Assembly (NCBI RefSeq): GCF_004681965.1 | Contig: NZ_SMLL01000008.1 | Span: forward strand, 246,029-310,028 | DNA: 64,000 nucleotides | Source of the DNA: Ramlibacter rhizophilus | GTDB taxonomy: Bacteria > Pseudomonadota > Gammaproteobacteria > Burkholderiales > Burkholderiaceae_C | Reading direction: 5' to 3' | Position numbers and translations under genes: made by a program | Shown here: positions 48,645 through 59,610 of the stretch, in pieces | How positions within the stretch are numbered: the stretch's first letter is position 1 | How the letters are laid out: every line of letters starts with the position of its first letter | The notes under the pieces: model-generated | Told to the model about the DNA's origin: nothing | Seen by the model: the letters and a program-made list of their open reading frames with translations, nothing else | Databases searched by the model: none

Positions 48645-49300
48645 GTGCGAAGCAGGGAAAGAAGTTCGAGCGGTGCGTCGATGCGGGCGTCGGCGCCCCA
48701 GACCGTGACATCGACCTTGCCGCCGAGGTAGCCGTAGGTGGCCGCCACCGTGGGCATGCCCGCCGCGCGGCCTGCCACGATGTCGCGCTCGTCGTCGCCC
48801 ACGTAGAGGCAGTCGCCGGGAGCCAGGCCGAGCTGCCGTGCGGCTTCCAGCAGGGGGGCCGGGTGCGGCTTGGAATGCGGCGTGCTGTCGCCGCCCACGA
48901 TGGTTGCGGCCTTGCGGAAGAGCGGCATGTCCCGGGTGAGCGGGCCGGTGAAACGCATCTGCTTGTTGGTGACCACCCCCCAGCGCAAGCCTCTTGCGTC
49001 CAACTCATCCAGCAAAGACGCGATGCCGTCGAAGGCGTGGGTGAGCCGCGTCATCCGAGATTCGTAGTTGCGGAAGAACTCTTCGCGCAGGACCGGGAAG
49101 TCCGGGTGGTCCGGGCTCATGCCGAAGGCGATGCCCAGCATGCCGCGCGCCCCGGCGCCCGCCATGGGCCGGTAGTCGGACAGCGGCAGCGATGCCAGCC
49201 CGCGGTCGGTGCGCATCTGGTCGGCGGCCGCACCGAGGTCCGGCGCGCTGTCGATGAGGGTGCCGTCCAGGTCGAACAGCACGGCTTTGATGGTGAACAT
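48641..49300 (-). CDS. gph: Phosphoglycolate phosphatase (HAD)
   Basis: A 219-residue HAD hydrolase that removes phosphate from 2-phosphoglycolate, a product of DNA repair or of Rubisco-like side reactions. Motifs: VLFDLDGTLIDSAPDLGAA with Asp nucleophile, WGVVTNK, PHPAPLLEAARQLG and the third motif YVGDDERDIVAGRAAGMPTV. It is adjacent to and on the same strand as ubiG, its ATG directly following the ubiG stop; ubiG-gph is a standard gamma/betaproteobacterial pair. Confidence 0.92.
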   Translation of the reverse strand: MFTIKAVLFDLDGTLIDSAPDLGAAADQMRTDRGLASLPLSDYRPMAGAGARGMLGIAFGMSPDHPDFPVLREEFFRNYESRMTRLTHAFDGIASLLDELDARGLRWGVVTNKQMRFTGPLTRDMPLFRKAATIVGGDSTPHSKPHPAPLLEAARQLGLAPGDCLYVGDDERDIVAGRAAGMPTVAATYGYLGGKVDVTVWGADARIDAPLELLSLLRT

Positions 49301-50008
49301 TCAGGGCAGGCGCGTGGAAAGCATGTAGTTGACGCTGGTGTCGCCGGAGAGCCAGTAGCGCCGGGTCAGCGGGTTGTATTCCATGCCGCGGGTCTGGACG
49401 AGCTCGAGACCTGCTTGGCGGCAGTCGCGCGCCAGCTCGCTCGGGCGGATGAACTTGCTCCACTCGTGCGTGCCGCGGGGCAGCAGGTTGAGGATGTACT
49501 CGGCGCCCACGATGGCGAACAGGAAGGACTTGGGGTTGCGGTTGATGCTGGAGAAGAACACCCAGCCGCCCGGCTTGACCAGGGTGGCGCAGGCCCGCAC
49601 GACCGAAGCCGGGTCGGGAACGTGCTCCAGCATCTCCATGCAGGTGACGGCGTCGAAGCTGGCTGGCGATTCCTCGGCCAGGGCTTCCACGCTGACTTCG
49701 CGGTACTGGATGTTGGGCGTCTGCGCTTCCAGGGCGTGCAGCTGCGCGACGCGCAAGGCCTTGGTGGCCAGGTCGATCCCGAGCACCGAGGCGCCGCGCC
49801 GGGCCATGGAGTCGGCCAGGATCCCGCCCCCGCAGCCAACGTCCAGCACGCGGCGGCCGGCCAGCGGGCACTGGCCGTTGATCCACTCCAGGCGAAGCGG
49901 GTTGATGTCGTGCAGCGGCGCGAACTCGCTTTCAGGGTCCCACCAGCGGTGGGCCAACTCGGAAAACTTCGCGAGCTCTGCCGGGTCGGCGTTCAGCGGT
50001 GCATTCAT
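49301..50008 (-). CDS. ubiG: Ubiquinone O-methyltransferase
   Basis: A 235-residue SAM methyltransferase carrying out both O-methylations in ubiquinone synthesis. Motifs: [38 protein letters not shown], then the SAM site [19 protein letters not shown], the acidic motif GIDLA, and [22 protein letters not shown]. The start MNAPLNADP is favoured; six upstream codons are also open. Upstream of it on the minus strand lies an ompA-family gene with a triplicated repeat between them. Confidence 0.95.
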   Translation of the reverse strand: MNAPLNADPAELAKFSELAHRWWDPESEFAPLHDINPLRLEWINGQCPLAGRRVLDVGCGGGILADSMARRGASVLGIDLATKALRVAQLHALEAQTPNIQYREVSVEALAEESPASFDAVTCMEMLEHVPDPASVVRACATLVKPGGWVFFSSINRNPKSFLFAIVGAEYILNLLPRGTHEWSKFIRPSELARDCRQAGLELVQTRGMEYNPLTRRYWLSGDTSVNYMLSTRLP

Positions 50009-50054
50009 GGCGGCAAGGGTACGCAAATCACAGGCCCGGCTGGCGCGCAGGCCA

Positions 50055-50138
50055 AGAAAAAAGCCCCGCGGAGCGGGCGCCCAGAAAAAAGCCCCGCGGA
50101 GCGGGCGCCCAGAAAAAAGCCCCGCGGAGCGGGGCTTT
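50055..50138. repeat. Triplicated terminator-like 28-base tandem repeat
   Basis: Three near-identical copies start at 50055, 50083 and 50111, each with an A-run followed by GCCCCGCGGAGCGGG. Only the last copy carries the complete hairpin, GCCCCGC / GCGGGGC, flanked by A's and T's; read on the minus strand it is a rho-independent terminator for the ompA-like gene. Copies 1 and 2 end in GGCG instead and form weaker hairpins. The order suggests local expansion of the terminator. Confidence 0.85.
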
Positions 50139-50157
50139 GCCGTGGAGGCGGTGCGTC

Positions 50158-50865
50158 TTAGCGGTTCGGGCGGGTGCCGACCACTTCGATTTCCACGCGG
50201 CGGTTCTTGGCGCGGCCTTCGGCCGTGCGGTTGTCCGCCACGGGCTGCTTCTCGCCCTTGCCTTCGGTGTACACGCGGTTGCGCTCGATGCCCTTGGAGA
50301 CCAGGTAGGCCTTCACGGCTTCGGCGCGGCGCACGGACAGGCGCTGGTTGTAGGCGTCGGTGCCGATCGAGTCGGTGTGGCCGACAGCGATGATCACTTC
50401 CAGGTTCATGCCGCGGACCTTGTCGACCAGGTCGTCCAGCTTGGCCCGGCCTTCCGGCTTGAGCACGGCGCGGTCGAAGTCGAAGAAGGCGTCGGCCGCG
50501 TAGGTCACCTTGGACGCAGCCGGGGGAGGCGGCGGGGGAGGCGGCGGGGGCGGGGGCGGCGGCGGGGGCACGACGACGATGGGAGCCGGCGCCGGAGCCG
50601 GCGCGGCGGCCACCGGAGCGGGCGGCGGGGGCGGCGGGGGCACCAGGGCGCCGTCGCAGCCGCGAGCGGCCGTGGCGGGGGTCCAGGTGGCATCACGCCA
50701 GCACAGCTCGTTGGTGCCGTTCTTCCACACCAGCTCGTTGGTGCCGTTCAGCCAGTTGTCGACGCGGTTGCCACCGTTGGCAGCGGTCACACGGGTTTGC
50801 GCGCCCGCGGCCGTGGCCAGCGCAGCGGTAGCAAACAAGAGCGCCACTTTGTTCAGTTTCTTCAT
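50158..50865 (-). CDS. ompA: OmpA-family outer-membrane protein with proline-rich hinge
   Basis: A 235-residue exported protein. A signal peptide ([22 protein letters not shown]) is followed by a short N-terminal segment holding a duplicated NGTNEL motif ([21 protein letters not shown]). A long proline-rich linker comes next, about residues 75-125, with a run of 16 prolines, and then the C-terminal OmpA domain ([79 protein letters not shown]) that binds peptidoglycan. There is no eight-strand barrel. Start chosen at MKKLNK after AGAGGAG. Confidence 0.93.
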   Translation of the reverse strand: MKKLNKVALLFATAALATAAGAQTRVTAANGGNRVDNWLNGTNELVWKNGTNELCWRDATWTPATAARGCDGALVPPPPPPPAPVAAAPAPAPAPIVVVPPPPPPPPPPPPPPPPAASKVTYAADAFFDFDRAVLKPEGRAKLDDLVDKVRGMNLEVIIAVGHTDSIGTDAYNQRLSVRRAEAVKAYLVSKGIERNRVYTEGKGEKQPVADNRTAEGRAKNRRVEIEVVGTRPNR

Positions 50866-51059
50866 GGTTCTCCTCTTAGGGGGAAAGACGCAGCAGCGCT
50901 GCGCCATGACTACGATTCAGGTGACCACCACCAAAAACGTCCGAGTAATTGTGCCACACACCCTTACACAAACAATTCAGCGGCCGGGATGCCCACCGTA
51001 GGACAAAACCGCTTTCCCGGCGCCTTGTTGCGGCTCTGCGACAAGCGGCGGCGTACCCG

Positions 51060-51065
51060 TAAAAT
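51060..51065 (+). promoter_or_regulatory. Candidate -10 of gyrA
   Basis: TAAAAT 30 bases upstream of the gyrA ATG, again the recurring motif. The -35 is not clear. Confidence 0.4.
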
Positions 51066-51095
51066 CGCCCGATTGCCCGCCGGAATCCGCCCGTC

Positions 51096-53735
51096 ATGAC
51101 GTCCTTCGCGAAAGAAACCCTGCCCATCAGCCTCGAGGAGGAGATGCGGCGCAGCTACCTCGATTACGCCATGAGCGTGATCGTGGGCCGGGCGCTTCCG
51201 GATGCGCGTGACGGACTGAAACCCGTGCATCGGCGTGTTTTGTACGCCATGCACGAACTCAACAACGATTGGAACCGACCATACAAGAAATCGGCTCGCA
51301 TCGTGGGCGACGTGATCGGTAAATACCATCCCCACGGCGATCAGTCGGTGTACGACACGATCGTGCGGCTTGCGCAGGACTTTTCCATGCGCCACATGCT
51401 GGTCGACGGCCAGGGCAACTTCGGCTCGGTGGACGGCGACAACGCCGCGGCCATGCGCTACACCGAGATCCGGCTGGCCAAGATCGCGCACGAGATGCTG
51501 GCCGACATCGACAAGGAGACCGTCGATTTCGGCCCCAACTACGACGGCAGCGAGAAAGAGCCGCTGGTCCTGCCCTCTCGCCTGCCCAACCTGCTGGTCA
51601 ACGGCTCGGGCGGCATCGCGGTCGGCATGGCCACCAACATTCCGCCCCACAACCTCAACGAGGTGGTGGACGCCTGCCTGCACCTCCTGAAGAACCCCGA
51701 GGCCTCCATCGACGAGCTGATGGAGATCGTGCCGGCGCCCGACTTCCCCACCGCCGGCATCATCTACGGCATCACCGGCGTAAAGGACGGCTATCGCACC
51801 GGCCGCGGCAAGGTGGTGATGCGGGCCAAGTGCCACTTCGAGGACATCGACCGCGGCCAGCGCCAGGCCATCGTGGTGGACGAGCTGCCCTATCAGGTCA
51901 ACAAGAAGACGCTGCAGGAGCGCATGGCCGAGCTGGTGCACGAGAAGAAGCTCGAGGGCATCAGCCACATCCAGGACGAATCGGACAAGTCCGGCATGCG
52001 CCTGGTGATCGAGCTCAAGCGGGGCGAAGTCCCCGAGGTGGTGCTGAACAACCTGTACAAGCAGACGCAGCTGCAGGACACCTTCGGCATCAACATGGTG
52101 GCGCTGGTGGACGGCCAGCCCAAGCTGTGCAACCTGAAGGACCTGATCGACATCTTCCTGCAGCACCGCCGGGAAGTGGTCACGCGGCGCACGGTGTTCA
52201 ACCTGCGCAAGGCCCGCGAGCGCGGCCATGTGCTCGAAGGCCTGGCGGTGGCGCTGGCGAACATCGACGAGTTCATCCGCATCATCCGCGAGTCACCCAC
52301 GCCGCCGGTGGCCAAGTCGGAGCTGATGGCGCGCGGCTGGGAGAGCCAGCTGGTACGCGAGATGCTCACCCGCGCCCGCGAGGACGGCAGCCTGGTGAAG
52401 GCCGACGACTACCGGCCCGAGGGCCTGGACCGCAACTACGGCATGCAGCAGGACGGCCTGTACCGCCTGTCGGACACGCAGGCGCAGGAAATCCTGCAGA
52501 TGCGGCTGCAGCGCCTGACGGGCCTGGAGCAGGACAAGATCGTTGCGGAGTACCGCGACGTGATGGCCGAGATCGAGGACCTGCTGGACATCCTGGCCAG
52601 GCCGGCGCGCGTGTCGACCATCATCGGCGAGGAACTCGGCGCGGTGAAGCAGGAGTTCGGCCAGACCAAGATCGGCGCGCGCCGCAGCGAGATCGAGCAC
52701 AACGCCCAGGACCTCGCGACCGAGGACCTCATCACACCCACCGACATGGTGGTGACGCTCTCGCATTCGGGCTACATCAAGAGCCAGCCCCTGTCCGAGT
52801 ACCGCGCCCAGAAGCGTGGCGGGCGCGGCAAGCAGGCCACCTCCACCAAGGAAGACGACTGGGTGGACCAGCTCTTCATCGCCAACACGCACGACTGGAT
52901 CCTGTGCTTCTCCAACCGCGGGCGCCTCTACTGGCTGAAGGTGTGGGAAGTGCCGGCCGGCTCGCGCGGCTCGCGCGGCCGCCCCATCGTCAACATGTTC
53001 CCGCTGGCCGAAGGCGAGAAGATCAACGTGGTGCTGCCGCTCACCGGCGAGTTCCGCAGCTTCCCGGCCGACCACTACGTGTTCATGGCGACCTCCATGG
53101 GCACGGTGAAGAAGACGGCGCTGGACGAGTTCAGCAACCCGCGCAAGGCCGGCATCATCGCCGTGGACCTGGACGAGGGCGACTACCTGATCGGCGCCTC
53201 GCTCACCGACGGCAAGCACGACGTGATGCTGTTCTCCGACGGCGGCAAGGCCGTTCGCTTCGACGAGAACGACGTGCGCCCCATGGGCCGCAACGCCCGG
53301 GGTGTGCGCGGCATGACGCTGGAGGAAGGCCAGAGCGTGATCGCGATGCTGGTGGCCGAAGACGAGTTGCAGAGCGTGCTCACGGCGACCGTGAACGGCT
53401 ACGGCAAGCGCACGCCCATCACCGAGTACACACGGCACGGCCGGGGCACCAAGGGGATGATCGCCATCCAGACCAGCGAGCGCAACGGCAAGGTGGTGGC
53501 CGCGACCCTGGTGCATGCCGATGACGAGATCATGCTCATCACCGACAAGGGCGTTCTCGTGCGCACGCGGGTGAGCGAGATCCGCGAGCTGGGCCGCGCG
53601 ACCCAGGGCGTGACCCTCATCGGACTCGATGCCGGCTCCGAGCTCAGCGGGCTGCAGCGCATCGTCGAGAACGACGCCCAGCCGCTGATCGAAGGCGACC
53701 TCGCCGACGAGACACCCGACGACAGCCAAGGCTGA
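51096..53735 (+). CDS. gyrA: DNA gyrase subunit A
   Basis: An 879-residue type II topoisomerase subunit that cleaves and rejoins DNA; with GyrB it adds negative supercoils. The catalytic tyrosine is Tyr122 in [11 protein letters not shown]. The quinolone-resistance region reads [10 protein letters not shown], so position 83 (E. coli numbering) is Gln and 84 is Ser; Asp87 is present. The GyrA-box QKRGGRGK is at about residue 570, followed by the beta-pinwheel repeats. It diverges from the ompA gene; pheA follows after 70 bases. Confidence 0.97.
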   Translation: MTSFAKETLPISLEEEMRRSYLDYAMSVIVGRALPDARDGLKPVHRRVLYAMHELNNDWNRPYKKSARIVGDVIGKYHPHGDQSVYDTIVRLAQDFSMRHMLVDGQGNFGSVDGDNAAAMRYTEIRLAKIAHEMLADIDKETVDFGPNYDGSEKEPLVLPSRLPNLLVNGSGGIAVGMATNIPPHNLNEVVDACLHLLKNPEASIDELMEIVPAPDFPTAGIIYGITGVKDGYRTGRGKVVMRAKCHFEDIDRGQRQAIVVDELPYQVNKKTLQERMAELVHEKKLEGISHIQDESDKSGMRLVIELKRGEVPEVVLNNLYKQTQLQDTFGINMVALVDGQPKLCNLKDLIDIFLQHRREVVTRRTVFNLRKARERGHVLEGLAVALANIDEFIRIIRESPTPPVAKSELMARGWESQLVREMLTRAREDGSLVKADDYRPEGLDRNYGMQQDGLYRLSDTQAQEILQMRLQRLTGLEQDKIVAEYRDVMAEIEDLLDILARPARVSTIIGEELGAVKQEFGQTKIGARRSEIEHNAQDLATEDLITPTDMVVTLSHSGYIKSQPLSEYRAQKRGGRGKQATSTKEDDWVDQLFIANTHDWILCFSNRGRLYWLKVWEVPAGSRGSRGRPIVNMFPLAEGEKINVVLPLTGEFRSFPADHYVFMATSMGTVKKTALDEFSNPRKAGIIAVDLDEGDYLIGASLTDGKHDVMLFSDGGKAVRFDENDVRPMGRNARGVRGMTLEEGQSVIAMLVAEDELQSVLTATVNGYGKRTPITEYTRHGRGTKGMIAIQTSERNGKVVAATLVHADDEIMLITDKGVLVRTRVSEIRELGRATQGVTLIGLDAGSELSGLQRIVENDAQPLIEGDLADETPDDSQG

Positions 53736-53804
53736 GGCGCCACCATTCATTCATCCATCGGGCGCGGCCGCCCGTACCGGCCGCGCCCCCTCCCGACGTT
53801 CTAC

Positions 53805-54887
53805 ATGGCAAAAGACCTGGCGCAACTGAGGACCGAGATCGACGCGGCGGACCGCGAGTTGCTCGCGCTCCTGAACCGGCGGGCGGCGCTGGCCAACGAG
53901 GTGGGCGAGCTCAAGCGCGCCGAAGGCTCGACGGTATTCCGCCCCGAGCGCGAAGCCGAGGTGATCCATAACCTGCAGGAAGCCAACCGGGGGCCCCTCA
54001 AGGCAGGCAACGTGGCCACGATCTGGCGCGAGATCATGTCCGCCTGCCGCGCGCTGGAGGCGCCGCAGCGCGTGGCTTATCTCGGCCCGGCGGGCACGTT
54101 CAGCGAGCAGGCGGCCGTGCAGTTCTTCGGCTCCAGCATCGAGCACATTCCCTGCGTGAGCTTCGACGAGGTCTTCCACTCGGCCAGCAGCGGCAACGCC
54201 GACTACGGCGTGGTGCCGGTGGAGAACAGCACCGAGGGCGTGGTCACCCGCTCCCTGGACCTGCTGCTGACGTCCCCCCTGCACATCGTGGGTGAGCTGA
54301 GCCTGCTGGTGCGCCACCACCTGCTGCGCCAGTCGCCCTCGCTGGACGGCATCGAGGCCGTGCTGGCGCACCCGCAGGCGCTGGCCCAGTGCCAGGGCTG
54401 GCTGGGCAAGCACCTGCCGAACGCGGAACGCCGCGCCGTCTCCAGCAATGCCGAAGGTGCGCGCCTGGCTGCCGGCAACCCGGCCTGGGCGGCCATCGCC
54501 AGCGAGCGCGCGGGCAGCGAGTTCGGCCTGCACCTGGCGGCGCAGGCGATCCAGGACGACGCCTTCAACCGCACGCGCTTCGCCGTGGTCTGCCTGCCGC
54601 AGACCCTGGAGGCGCCCCAGGCCTCCGGCAAGGACTGCGTGAGCCTGGTGATCTCGGTGCCGAACCGGCCCGGCGCGGTGCACGACCTCCTGGTTCCGCT
54701 CAAGCACCACGGCGTGTCCATGACCCGCTTCGAATCGCGCCCCGCCCGCTCCGGCCAGTGGGAGTACTACTTCTACATCGACATCGAGGGACATCCCTCG
54801 CAGCCGCACGTGGCCGCCGCGCTCGCCGACCTGCGCTCGCTTTGCGCCTTCTACAAGCTGCTGGGCACCTACCCGGTGGGCGAGTAG
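53805..54887 (+). CDS. pheA: Bifunctional chorismate mutase / prephenate dehydratase (P-protein)
   Basis: A 360-residue enzyme for phenylalanine synthesis. Chorismate mutase is at about 1-90 (LRTEIDAADRELLALLNRRAALANEVGELKR). Prephenate dehydratase runs from about 90 to 275 (RVAYLGPAGTFSEQAAVQFFG, DYGVVPVENSTEGVVTRSLDLL). An ACT regulatory domain follows at about 285-360, including the Phe-sensing region FESRPARSGQWEYYFYIDIEGH. Part of the pheA-tyrA-aroA::cmk unit. Confidence 0.95.
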   Translation: MAKDLAQLRTEIDAADRELLALLNRRAALANEVGELKRAEGSTVFRPEREAEVIHNLQEANRGPLKAGNVATIWREIMSACRALEAPQRVAYLGPAGTFSEQAAVQFFGSSIEHIPCVSFDEVFHSASSGNADYGVVPVENSTEGVVTRSLDLLLTSPLHIVGELSLLVRHHLLRQSPSLDGIEAVLAHPQALAQCQGWLGKHLPNAERRAVSSNAEGARLAAGNPAWAAIASERAGSEFGLHLAAQAIQDDAFNRTRFAVVCLPQTLEAPQASGKDCVSLVISVPNRPGAVHDLLVPLKHHGVSMTRFESRPARSGQWEYYFYIDIEGHPSQPHVAAALADLRSLCAFYKLLGTYPVGE

Positions 54888-54891
54888 GCGC

Positions 54892-55767
54892 ATGTTCGAG
54901 CAACTGGCGCTCATCGGCTGCGGCCTCATGGGCGGATCCTTCGCCCTGGCGCTGCGGCGCGCAGGGCTGGTCAAGCGCATCGTGGGCTACAGCAAGTCGC
55001 CTTCCACGACCGAGAGGGCCCGCCAGCTCGGTGTGATCGACGTCGAGGCGCCTTCCGCCCTGCTGGCCGTCTCCGGCGCCGACATCGTGCTGCTGGCGGT
55101 GCCGGTGGCGGCCACGGAAAGCACCCTCAAGGCCATCCGCCACCTGGTGCGCCGGGACATGCTGGTGATGGACGTGGGCTCGACCAAGCGCGACGTGGTC
55201 GAGGCGGCGCGCCGCGCGCTGCGCGAGCACGTCGGCACCTTCGTGCCCTGCCACCCGATCACCGGCAAGGAAAAGGCCGGCGTGGAGCACGCCGACCCTG
55301 ACCTGTACCGTGACCGGCAGGTGATCATCACGCCCATCGAGCGCACGCTGGTGTCGCAGCTTCAGCGCGCCGAGCAGGTGTGGGCCGCCGTGGGCAGCCG
55401 CGTCCTCAAGATGTCGCCCGACGCGCACGACGCGGCCTACGCCACCGTGAGCCACCTGCCGCACGTGCTCGCCTTCGCCATGATGAACAGCGTGCTGGGG
55501 CAAGCGCAGGCGGACCAGTTCCTGTCCCTGGCCGGGCCCGGATTCCGGGACTTCACGCGCATCGCCGCGAGCGACCCGGCCGTGTGGCGCGACATCGTCG
55601 TGGCCAATCGCAGCGAGGTGCTGAACCAGTCCCGGCAGTTCCGGGAGGCGCTGGCCCGCTTCGAGGCGCTCATCGAAAGCGCCGACGCGCCGGCCGTGGA
55701 GGCGCTGATCCGCCAAGCCAGCGAGGCGCGGGCGCGCTGGCGCATGGGCAACGTGCAGGAGGACTGA
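54892..55767 (+). CDS. tyrA: Prephenate/arogenate dehydrogenase
   Basis: A 291-residue NAD(P)-dependent dehydrogenase in tyrosine synthesis. Nucleotide-binding start LALIGCGLMGGSFALALRRAGL; then DIVLLAVPVAAT, DVGSTKRDVVEAARRAL, PCHPITGKEKAGVEHADPDLY and HDAAYATVSHLPHVLAFAMM. Four bases after pheA and three before aroA, so co-transcribed. It stands without a fused chorismate mutase. Confidence 0.94.
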   Translation: MFEQLALIGCGLMGGSFALALRRAGLVKRIVGYSKSPSTTERARQLGVIDVEAPSALLAVSGADIVLLAVPVAATESTLKAIRHLVRRDMLVMDVGSTKRDVVEAARRALREHVGTFVPCHPITGKEKAGVEHADPDLYRDRQVIITPIERTLVSQLQRAEQVWAAVGSRVLKMSPDAHDAAYATVSHLPHVLAFAMMNSVLGQAQADQFLSLAGPGFRDFTRIAASDPAVWRDIVVANRSEVLNQSRQFREALARFEALIESADAPAVEALIRQASEARARWRMGNVQED

Positions 55768-55770
55768 ACC

Positions 55771-57762
55771 GTGTTCACGAGCGAGTTCCTGGACCTTCCG
55801 CCGCTGCAGTCCGCCGGCGGCGAGGTGGTCTTGCCTGGGTCCAAGAGCATCTCCAACCGCGTGCTGCTCCTGGCAGCGCTGTGCGAGGGCACCACCGACA
55901 TCCACGACCTGCTCGACTCCGACGATACGCGGGTGATGCTGGCCGCCCTGGAGCAGCTGGGCTGCGGCATCGAGCGCGACGGCGTCGTGCTGCGCCTCAC
56001 GGGCCTGGGCGGCCGCCCTCCCCGCTCGCCGGCCCACCTGTTCCTCGGCAATGCCGGAACGGCCATGCGTCCGCTGACGGCCGCGCTGGCCGTTCTCGGC
56101 GGCGACTTCGAACTGCGCGGCGTGGCCCGCATGCACGAGCGCCCCATCGGCGACTTGGTGGAGGCGCTGCAGGCGCTCGGCTGCGACGTCGGCTATCTGG
56201 GCCAGCCGGGCTATCCGCCGCTTCGCATCGGCACGCCGCGGCTCGTGCTGGAGCGGCCCATCCAGGTCCGCGGCGACGTCTCCAGCCAGTTCCTCACGGC
56301 ACTGCTGATGGCCTTGCCGCTGGTGGCCGCGCAGGACGTGGTGATCGAGGTCCAGGGCGAATTGATTTCCAAGCCCTACATCGAGATCACGCTCAATCTG
56401 CTGGCGCGTTTCGGCGTCGTGGTGCGGCGCGAGGCGTGGCGCCGCTTCATCATTCCGGCGGGCAGCCGCCTCAGTTCCCCCGGCGCGGTGCACGTGGAGG
56501 CCGACGCGTCCTCTGCCAGCTACTTCGTCGCCCTGGGGGCCATCGCGGCCCAGGACGGTGACTCCGTCCGCATCCGGGGGCTGGGGCGCGACTCGATCCA
56601 GGGCGACATCCGCTTCCTGGAAGCCGCCGAGCAGATGGGCGCCGAGATCCGCAGCGGCCCCAACTGGATCGAGGTGCGGCGCGGCGCGTGGCCGCTTCGG
56701 CCCATCGACCTCGACTGCAACCACATTCCCGACGCCGCCATGACACTGGCCGTGATGGCGCTCTTCGCCCAGGGGCCCAGCACCTTGCGCAACATCGCGA
56801 GCTGGCGAGTCAAGGAGACGGACCGGATCGCCGCCATGGCGGCCGAGCTACGCAAGCTGGGTGCCGATGTCGAGGAAGGCGGCGACTTCCTGCGGGTCGC
56901 GCCGCCGACGCATTGGCGGGCCGCGCGCATCCGCACCTATGACGATCACCGCGTGGCCATGTGTTTCTCGCTGGCGGCCTTCAACCCGGCCGCGCTGCCG
57001 GTGCGGATCGAGGATCCGCAGTGCGTCGCCAAGACCTTCCCCCACTATTTCGAAGCCTTCTTCAGCGTGGCGCGCACCGCGCCGGCGCACGTTCCGGTGA
57101 TCTGCGTCGATGGGCCCACCGCCTCCGGCAAGGGCACCCTCGCCTCACGCATCGCCCAGCGCCTCGGCTGGCACTACCTCGATTCCGGCGCCCTCTACCG
57201 CCTCACCGCACTGGCCGCCGTGCAGTCCGGCCTGAGCCTGGATGCCGGCCACGAAGCGGCCATCGCCCGGATGGCCGAGCGGCTGCCGGTGCGCTTCGAC
57301 AGCGAGCGCGTGTGGCTGGACGGCGTGGACGTGAGCGACGCGATCCGCACCGAAGCGGCCGGGATGAACGCGTCGCGCGTGTCGGCGCTGCCCGCGGTAC
57401 GTGCGGCCCTGGTGTCGCTGCAGCATTCGTTCAGGGCGCTACCCGGCCTGGTGGCCGACGGCCGGGACATGGGCACGGTGATCTTCCCGGACGCGCCGCT
57501 GAAGGTGTATCTGACCGCCAGCGCCGCGCAGCGGGCCGAGCGCCGGCACCGCCAATTGAGTGCCAAGGGCATCGCGACTACAATCGACGGTCTTCGCGCC
57601 GACCTGGAGGCGCGCGACGCGCGGGATTCGCAGCGGGCCGTGGCCCCCTTGGTCCCGGCGCCTGACGCGCTCTTGCTGGACAACTCCGAACAGTCGATCG
57701 ACCAATCGGTCCAGCTCGTGCTCCAGTGGTGGGAAGACCGGCAGCCCTTCGGGTCCTCCTGA
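55771..57762 (+). CDS. aroA-cmk: Fused EPSP synthase / cytidylate kinase
   Basis: A 663-residue fusion. Residues 1-435 form 5-enolpyruvylshikimate-3-phosphate synthase (shikimate pathway): [17 protein letters not shown], the phosphoenolpyruvate-site [11 protein letters not shown] with Gly96 as in glyphosate-sensitive class I enzymes, [17 protein letters not shown] and DDHR at 391-394. Residues 440-663 form cytidylate kinase with P-loop GPTASGKGT (about 448-456) and [13 protein letters not shown]. The join lies just after [15 protein letters not shown] start at 55771. The pairing of aroA and cmk is common as adjacent genes, and the fused form is found in Burkholderiales. Confidence 0.94.
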   Translation: MFTSEFLDLPPLQSAGGEVVLPGSKSISNRVLLLAALCEGTTDIHDLLDSDDTRVMLAALEQLGCGIERDGVVLRLTGLGGRPPRSPAHLFLGNAGTAMRPLTAALAVLGGDFELRGVARMHERPIGDLVEALQALGCDVGYLGQPGYPPLRIGTPRLVLERPIQVRGDVSSQFLTALLMALPLVAAQDVVIEVQGELISKPYIEITLNLLARFGVVVRREAWRRFIIPAGSRLSSPGAVHVEADASSASYFVALGAIAAQDGDSVRIRGLGRDSIQGDIRFLEAAEQMGAEIRSGPNWIEVRRGAWPLRPIDLDCNHIPDAAMTLAVMALFAQGPSTLRNIASWRVKETDRIAAMAAELRKLGADVEEGGDFLRVAPPTHWRAARIRTYDDHRVAMCFSLAAFNPAALPVRIEDPQCVAKTFPHYFEAFFSVARTAPAHVPVICVDGPTASGKGTLASRIAQRLGWHYLDSGALYRLTALAAVQSGLSLDAGHEAAIARMAERLPVRFDSERVWLDGVDVSDAIRTEAAGMNASRVSALPAVRAALVSLQHSFRALPGLVADGRDMGTVIFPDAPLKVYLTASAAQRAERRHRQLSAKGIATTIDGLRADLEARDARDSQRAVAPLVPAPDALLLDNSEQSIDQSVQLVLQWWEDRQPFGSS

Positions 57763-57781
57763 AGGCTGCTTTTCAGCTGGC

Positions 57782-57830
57782 CCCACGACGCTCCTATCCG
57801 CGCGGCAGCGCACCGGTGTCGTGGGTTTTT
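57782..57830 (+). terminator. Terminator-like hairpin between aroA-cmk and rpsA
   Basis: CCCACGAC (57782-57789) pairs with GTCGTGGG (57818-57825) and five T's follow; the loop is 28 bases. It may reduce read-through into rpsA, whose own promoter would lie in the remaining 100 bases. Confidence 0.55.
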
Positions 57831-57929
57831 CAACCGTAACCGCGGCCATTGCCGCAACGACCGCCGTCCCAGTCCTAGAAACGCCGGCAATGGTGCTGGT
57901 GGAAACCTGCGCGACGTGCAAGGAACCTT

Positions 57930-59606
57930 ATGTCCGAATCTTTTGCCGCCCTGTTCGAAGAATCGCTGCAACGCGCCGAGATGCGCGCTGGTGAAGTCAT
58001 CACCGCCGAGGTGGTGCGCATCGAGCACAACTTCGTCGTCGTCAACGCTGGCCTCAAATCCGAGGCGTACGTGCCGATCGACGAGTTCAAGAACGACCAG
58101 GGCGAAACCGAAGTCCAGGTGGGTGACTTCGTGTCGGTGGCCATCGATGCCATCGAGAACGGCTACGGCGACACCATCCTGTCGCGCGACAAGGCCAAGC
58201 GCCTGGCCTCCTGGATGGCCCTGGAAAAGGCCCTGGAGTCCGGCGAATTCGTGACCGGCACCACCACCGGCAAGGTCAAGGGCGGCCTCACCGTCCTGGT
58301 CAACGGCATCCGCGCCTTCCTGCCGGGTTCGCTGATCGACACGCGTCCCATCAAGGACCTGACTCCGTTCGAGAACAAGACGATGGAGTTCAAGGTCATC
58401 AAGCTGGACCGCAAGCGCAACAACGTGGTGCTGAGCCGCCGCGCCGTGGTGGAAGCCTCCATGGGCGAAGAGCGCGCCAAGCTGATGGAAACCCTCAAGG
58501 AAGGCTCCATCGTCCGCGGCGTGGTCAAGAACATCACCGAGTACGGCGCCTTCGTGGACCTCGGCGGCATCGACGGCCTGCTGCACATCACCGACATGGC
58601 CTGGCGCCGCGTGCGCCACCCCAGCGAGGTGGTGCAGGCCGGCCAGGAACTCACCGCGAAGATCCTCAAGTTCGACACGGAAAAGAACCGCGTCTCGCTG
58701 GGCCTCAAGCAGATGGGCGACGACCCCTGGATGGGCGTGTCGCGCCGCTATCCGCAGGGCACCCGCATGTTCGGCAAGGTCACCAACATCGCCGACTACG
58801 GCGCCTTCGTCGAGCTGGAGCCCGGCATCGAAGGCCTGGTGCACGTGTCCGAGATGGACTGGACGAACAAGAACGTCGCACCGGCCAAGATCGTGTCGCT
58901 GGGCGACGAGGTCGAGGTCATGGTCCTGGAGATCGACGAAGACAAGCGTCGCATCTCGCTGGGCATGAAGCAGTGCAAGGCCAACCCGTGGCAGGAGTTC
59001 GCGCAGAACACCAAGCGCGGCGACCGCGTCAAGGGCCCGATCAAGTCGATCACCGACTTCGGCGTCTTCGTCGGCCTGGCCGCGGGCATCGACGGCCTGG
59101 TGCACCTGTCGGACCTGTCCTGGAACGAGCCGGGCGAGGCAGCGGTGCGCAACTACAAGAAGGGCCAGGAAGTCGAAGCCATCGTGCTGGCCGTGGACGT
59201 GGACCGCGAGCGCATCTCCCTGGGCATCAAGCAGCTCGACCAGGACCCGTTCACCACCTTCGTGACGGTGAACGACAAGGGCTCCATCGTCTCCGGCACG
59301 GTCAAGACCGTCGACCCGAAGGGCGCCGAGATCGACCTGGGCAATGACATCCTGGGCTACCTGCGTGCCAGCGAGATCTCGCGCGATCGCGTGGAAGACG
59401 CCCGCAATGTGCTCAAGGAAGGCGACGAGGTGTCTGCCGTGGTCGTCAACATCGACCGCAAGACCCGCAACATCCAGCTGTCCATCAAGGCCAAGGACAT
59501 GGCCGACCAGCAGGAAGCCATGACCAGCCTGAGCCAGCAGTCCGCGCGCGAGAACGCCGGCACGACCAGCCTGGGCGCCCTGCTGCGCGCCAAGCTGGAG
59601 AAGTGA
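57930..59606 (+). CDS. rpsA: 30S ribosomal protein S1
   Basis: A 558-residue protein with six S1 RNA-binding repeats that helps 30S subunits capture mRNA. Start [13 protein letters not shown]; repeat examples: [44 protein letters not shown] and [40 protein letters not shown]. Known to repress its own translation in E. coli, so the 167-base leader may serve regulation. Directly upstream of ihfB. Confidence 0.96.
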   Translation: MSESFAALFEESLQRAEMRAGEVITAEVVRIEHNFVVVNAGLKSEAYVPIDEFKNDQGETEVQVGDFVSVAIDAIENGYGDTILSRDKAKRLASWMALEKALESGEFVTGTTTGKVKGGLTVLVNGIRAFLPGSLIDTRPIKDLTPFENKTMEFKVIKLDRKRNNVVLSRRAVVEASMGEERAKLMETLKEGSIVRGVVKNITEYGAFVDLGGIDGLLHITDMAWRRVRHPSEVVQAGQELTAKILKFDTEKNRVSLGLKQMGDDPWMGVSRRYPQGTRMFGKVTNIADYGAFVELEPGIEGLVHVSEMDWTNKNVAPAKIVSLGDEVEVMVLEIDEDKRRISLGMKQCKANPWQEFAQNTKRGDRVKGPIKSITDFGVFVGLAAGIDGLVHLSDLSWNEPGEAAVRNYKKGQEVEAIVLAVDVDRERISLGIKQLDQDPFTTFVTVNDKGSIVSGTVKTVDPKGAEIDLGNDILGYLRASEISRDRVEDARNVLKEGDEVSAVVVNIDRKTRNIQLSIKAKDMADQQEAMTSLSQQSARENAGTTSLGALLRAKLEK

Positions 59607-59610
59607 TGGT

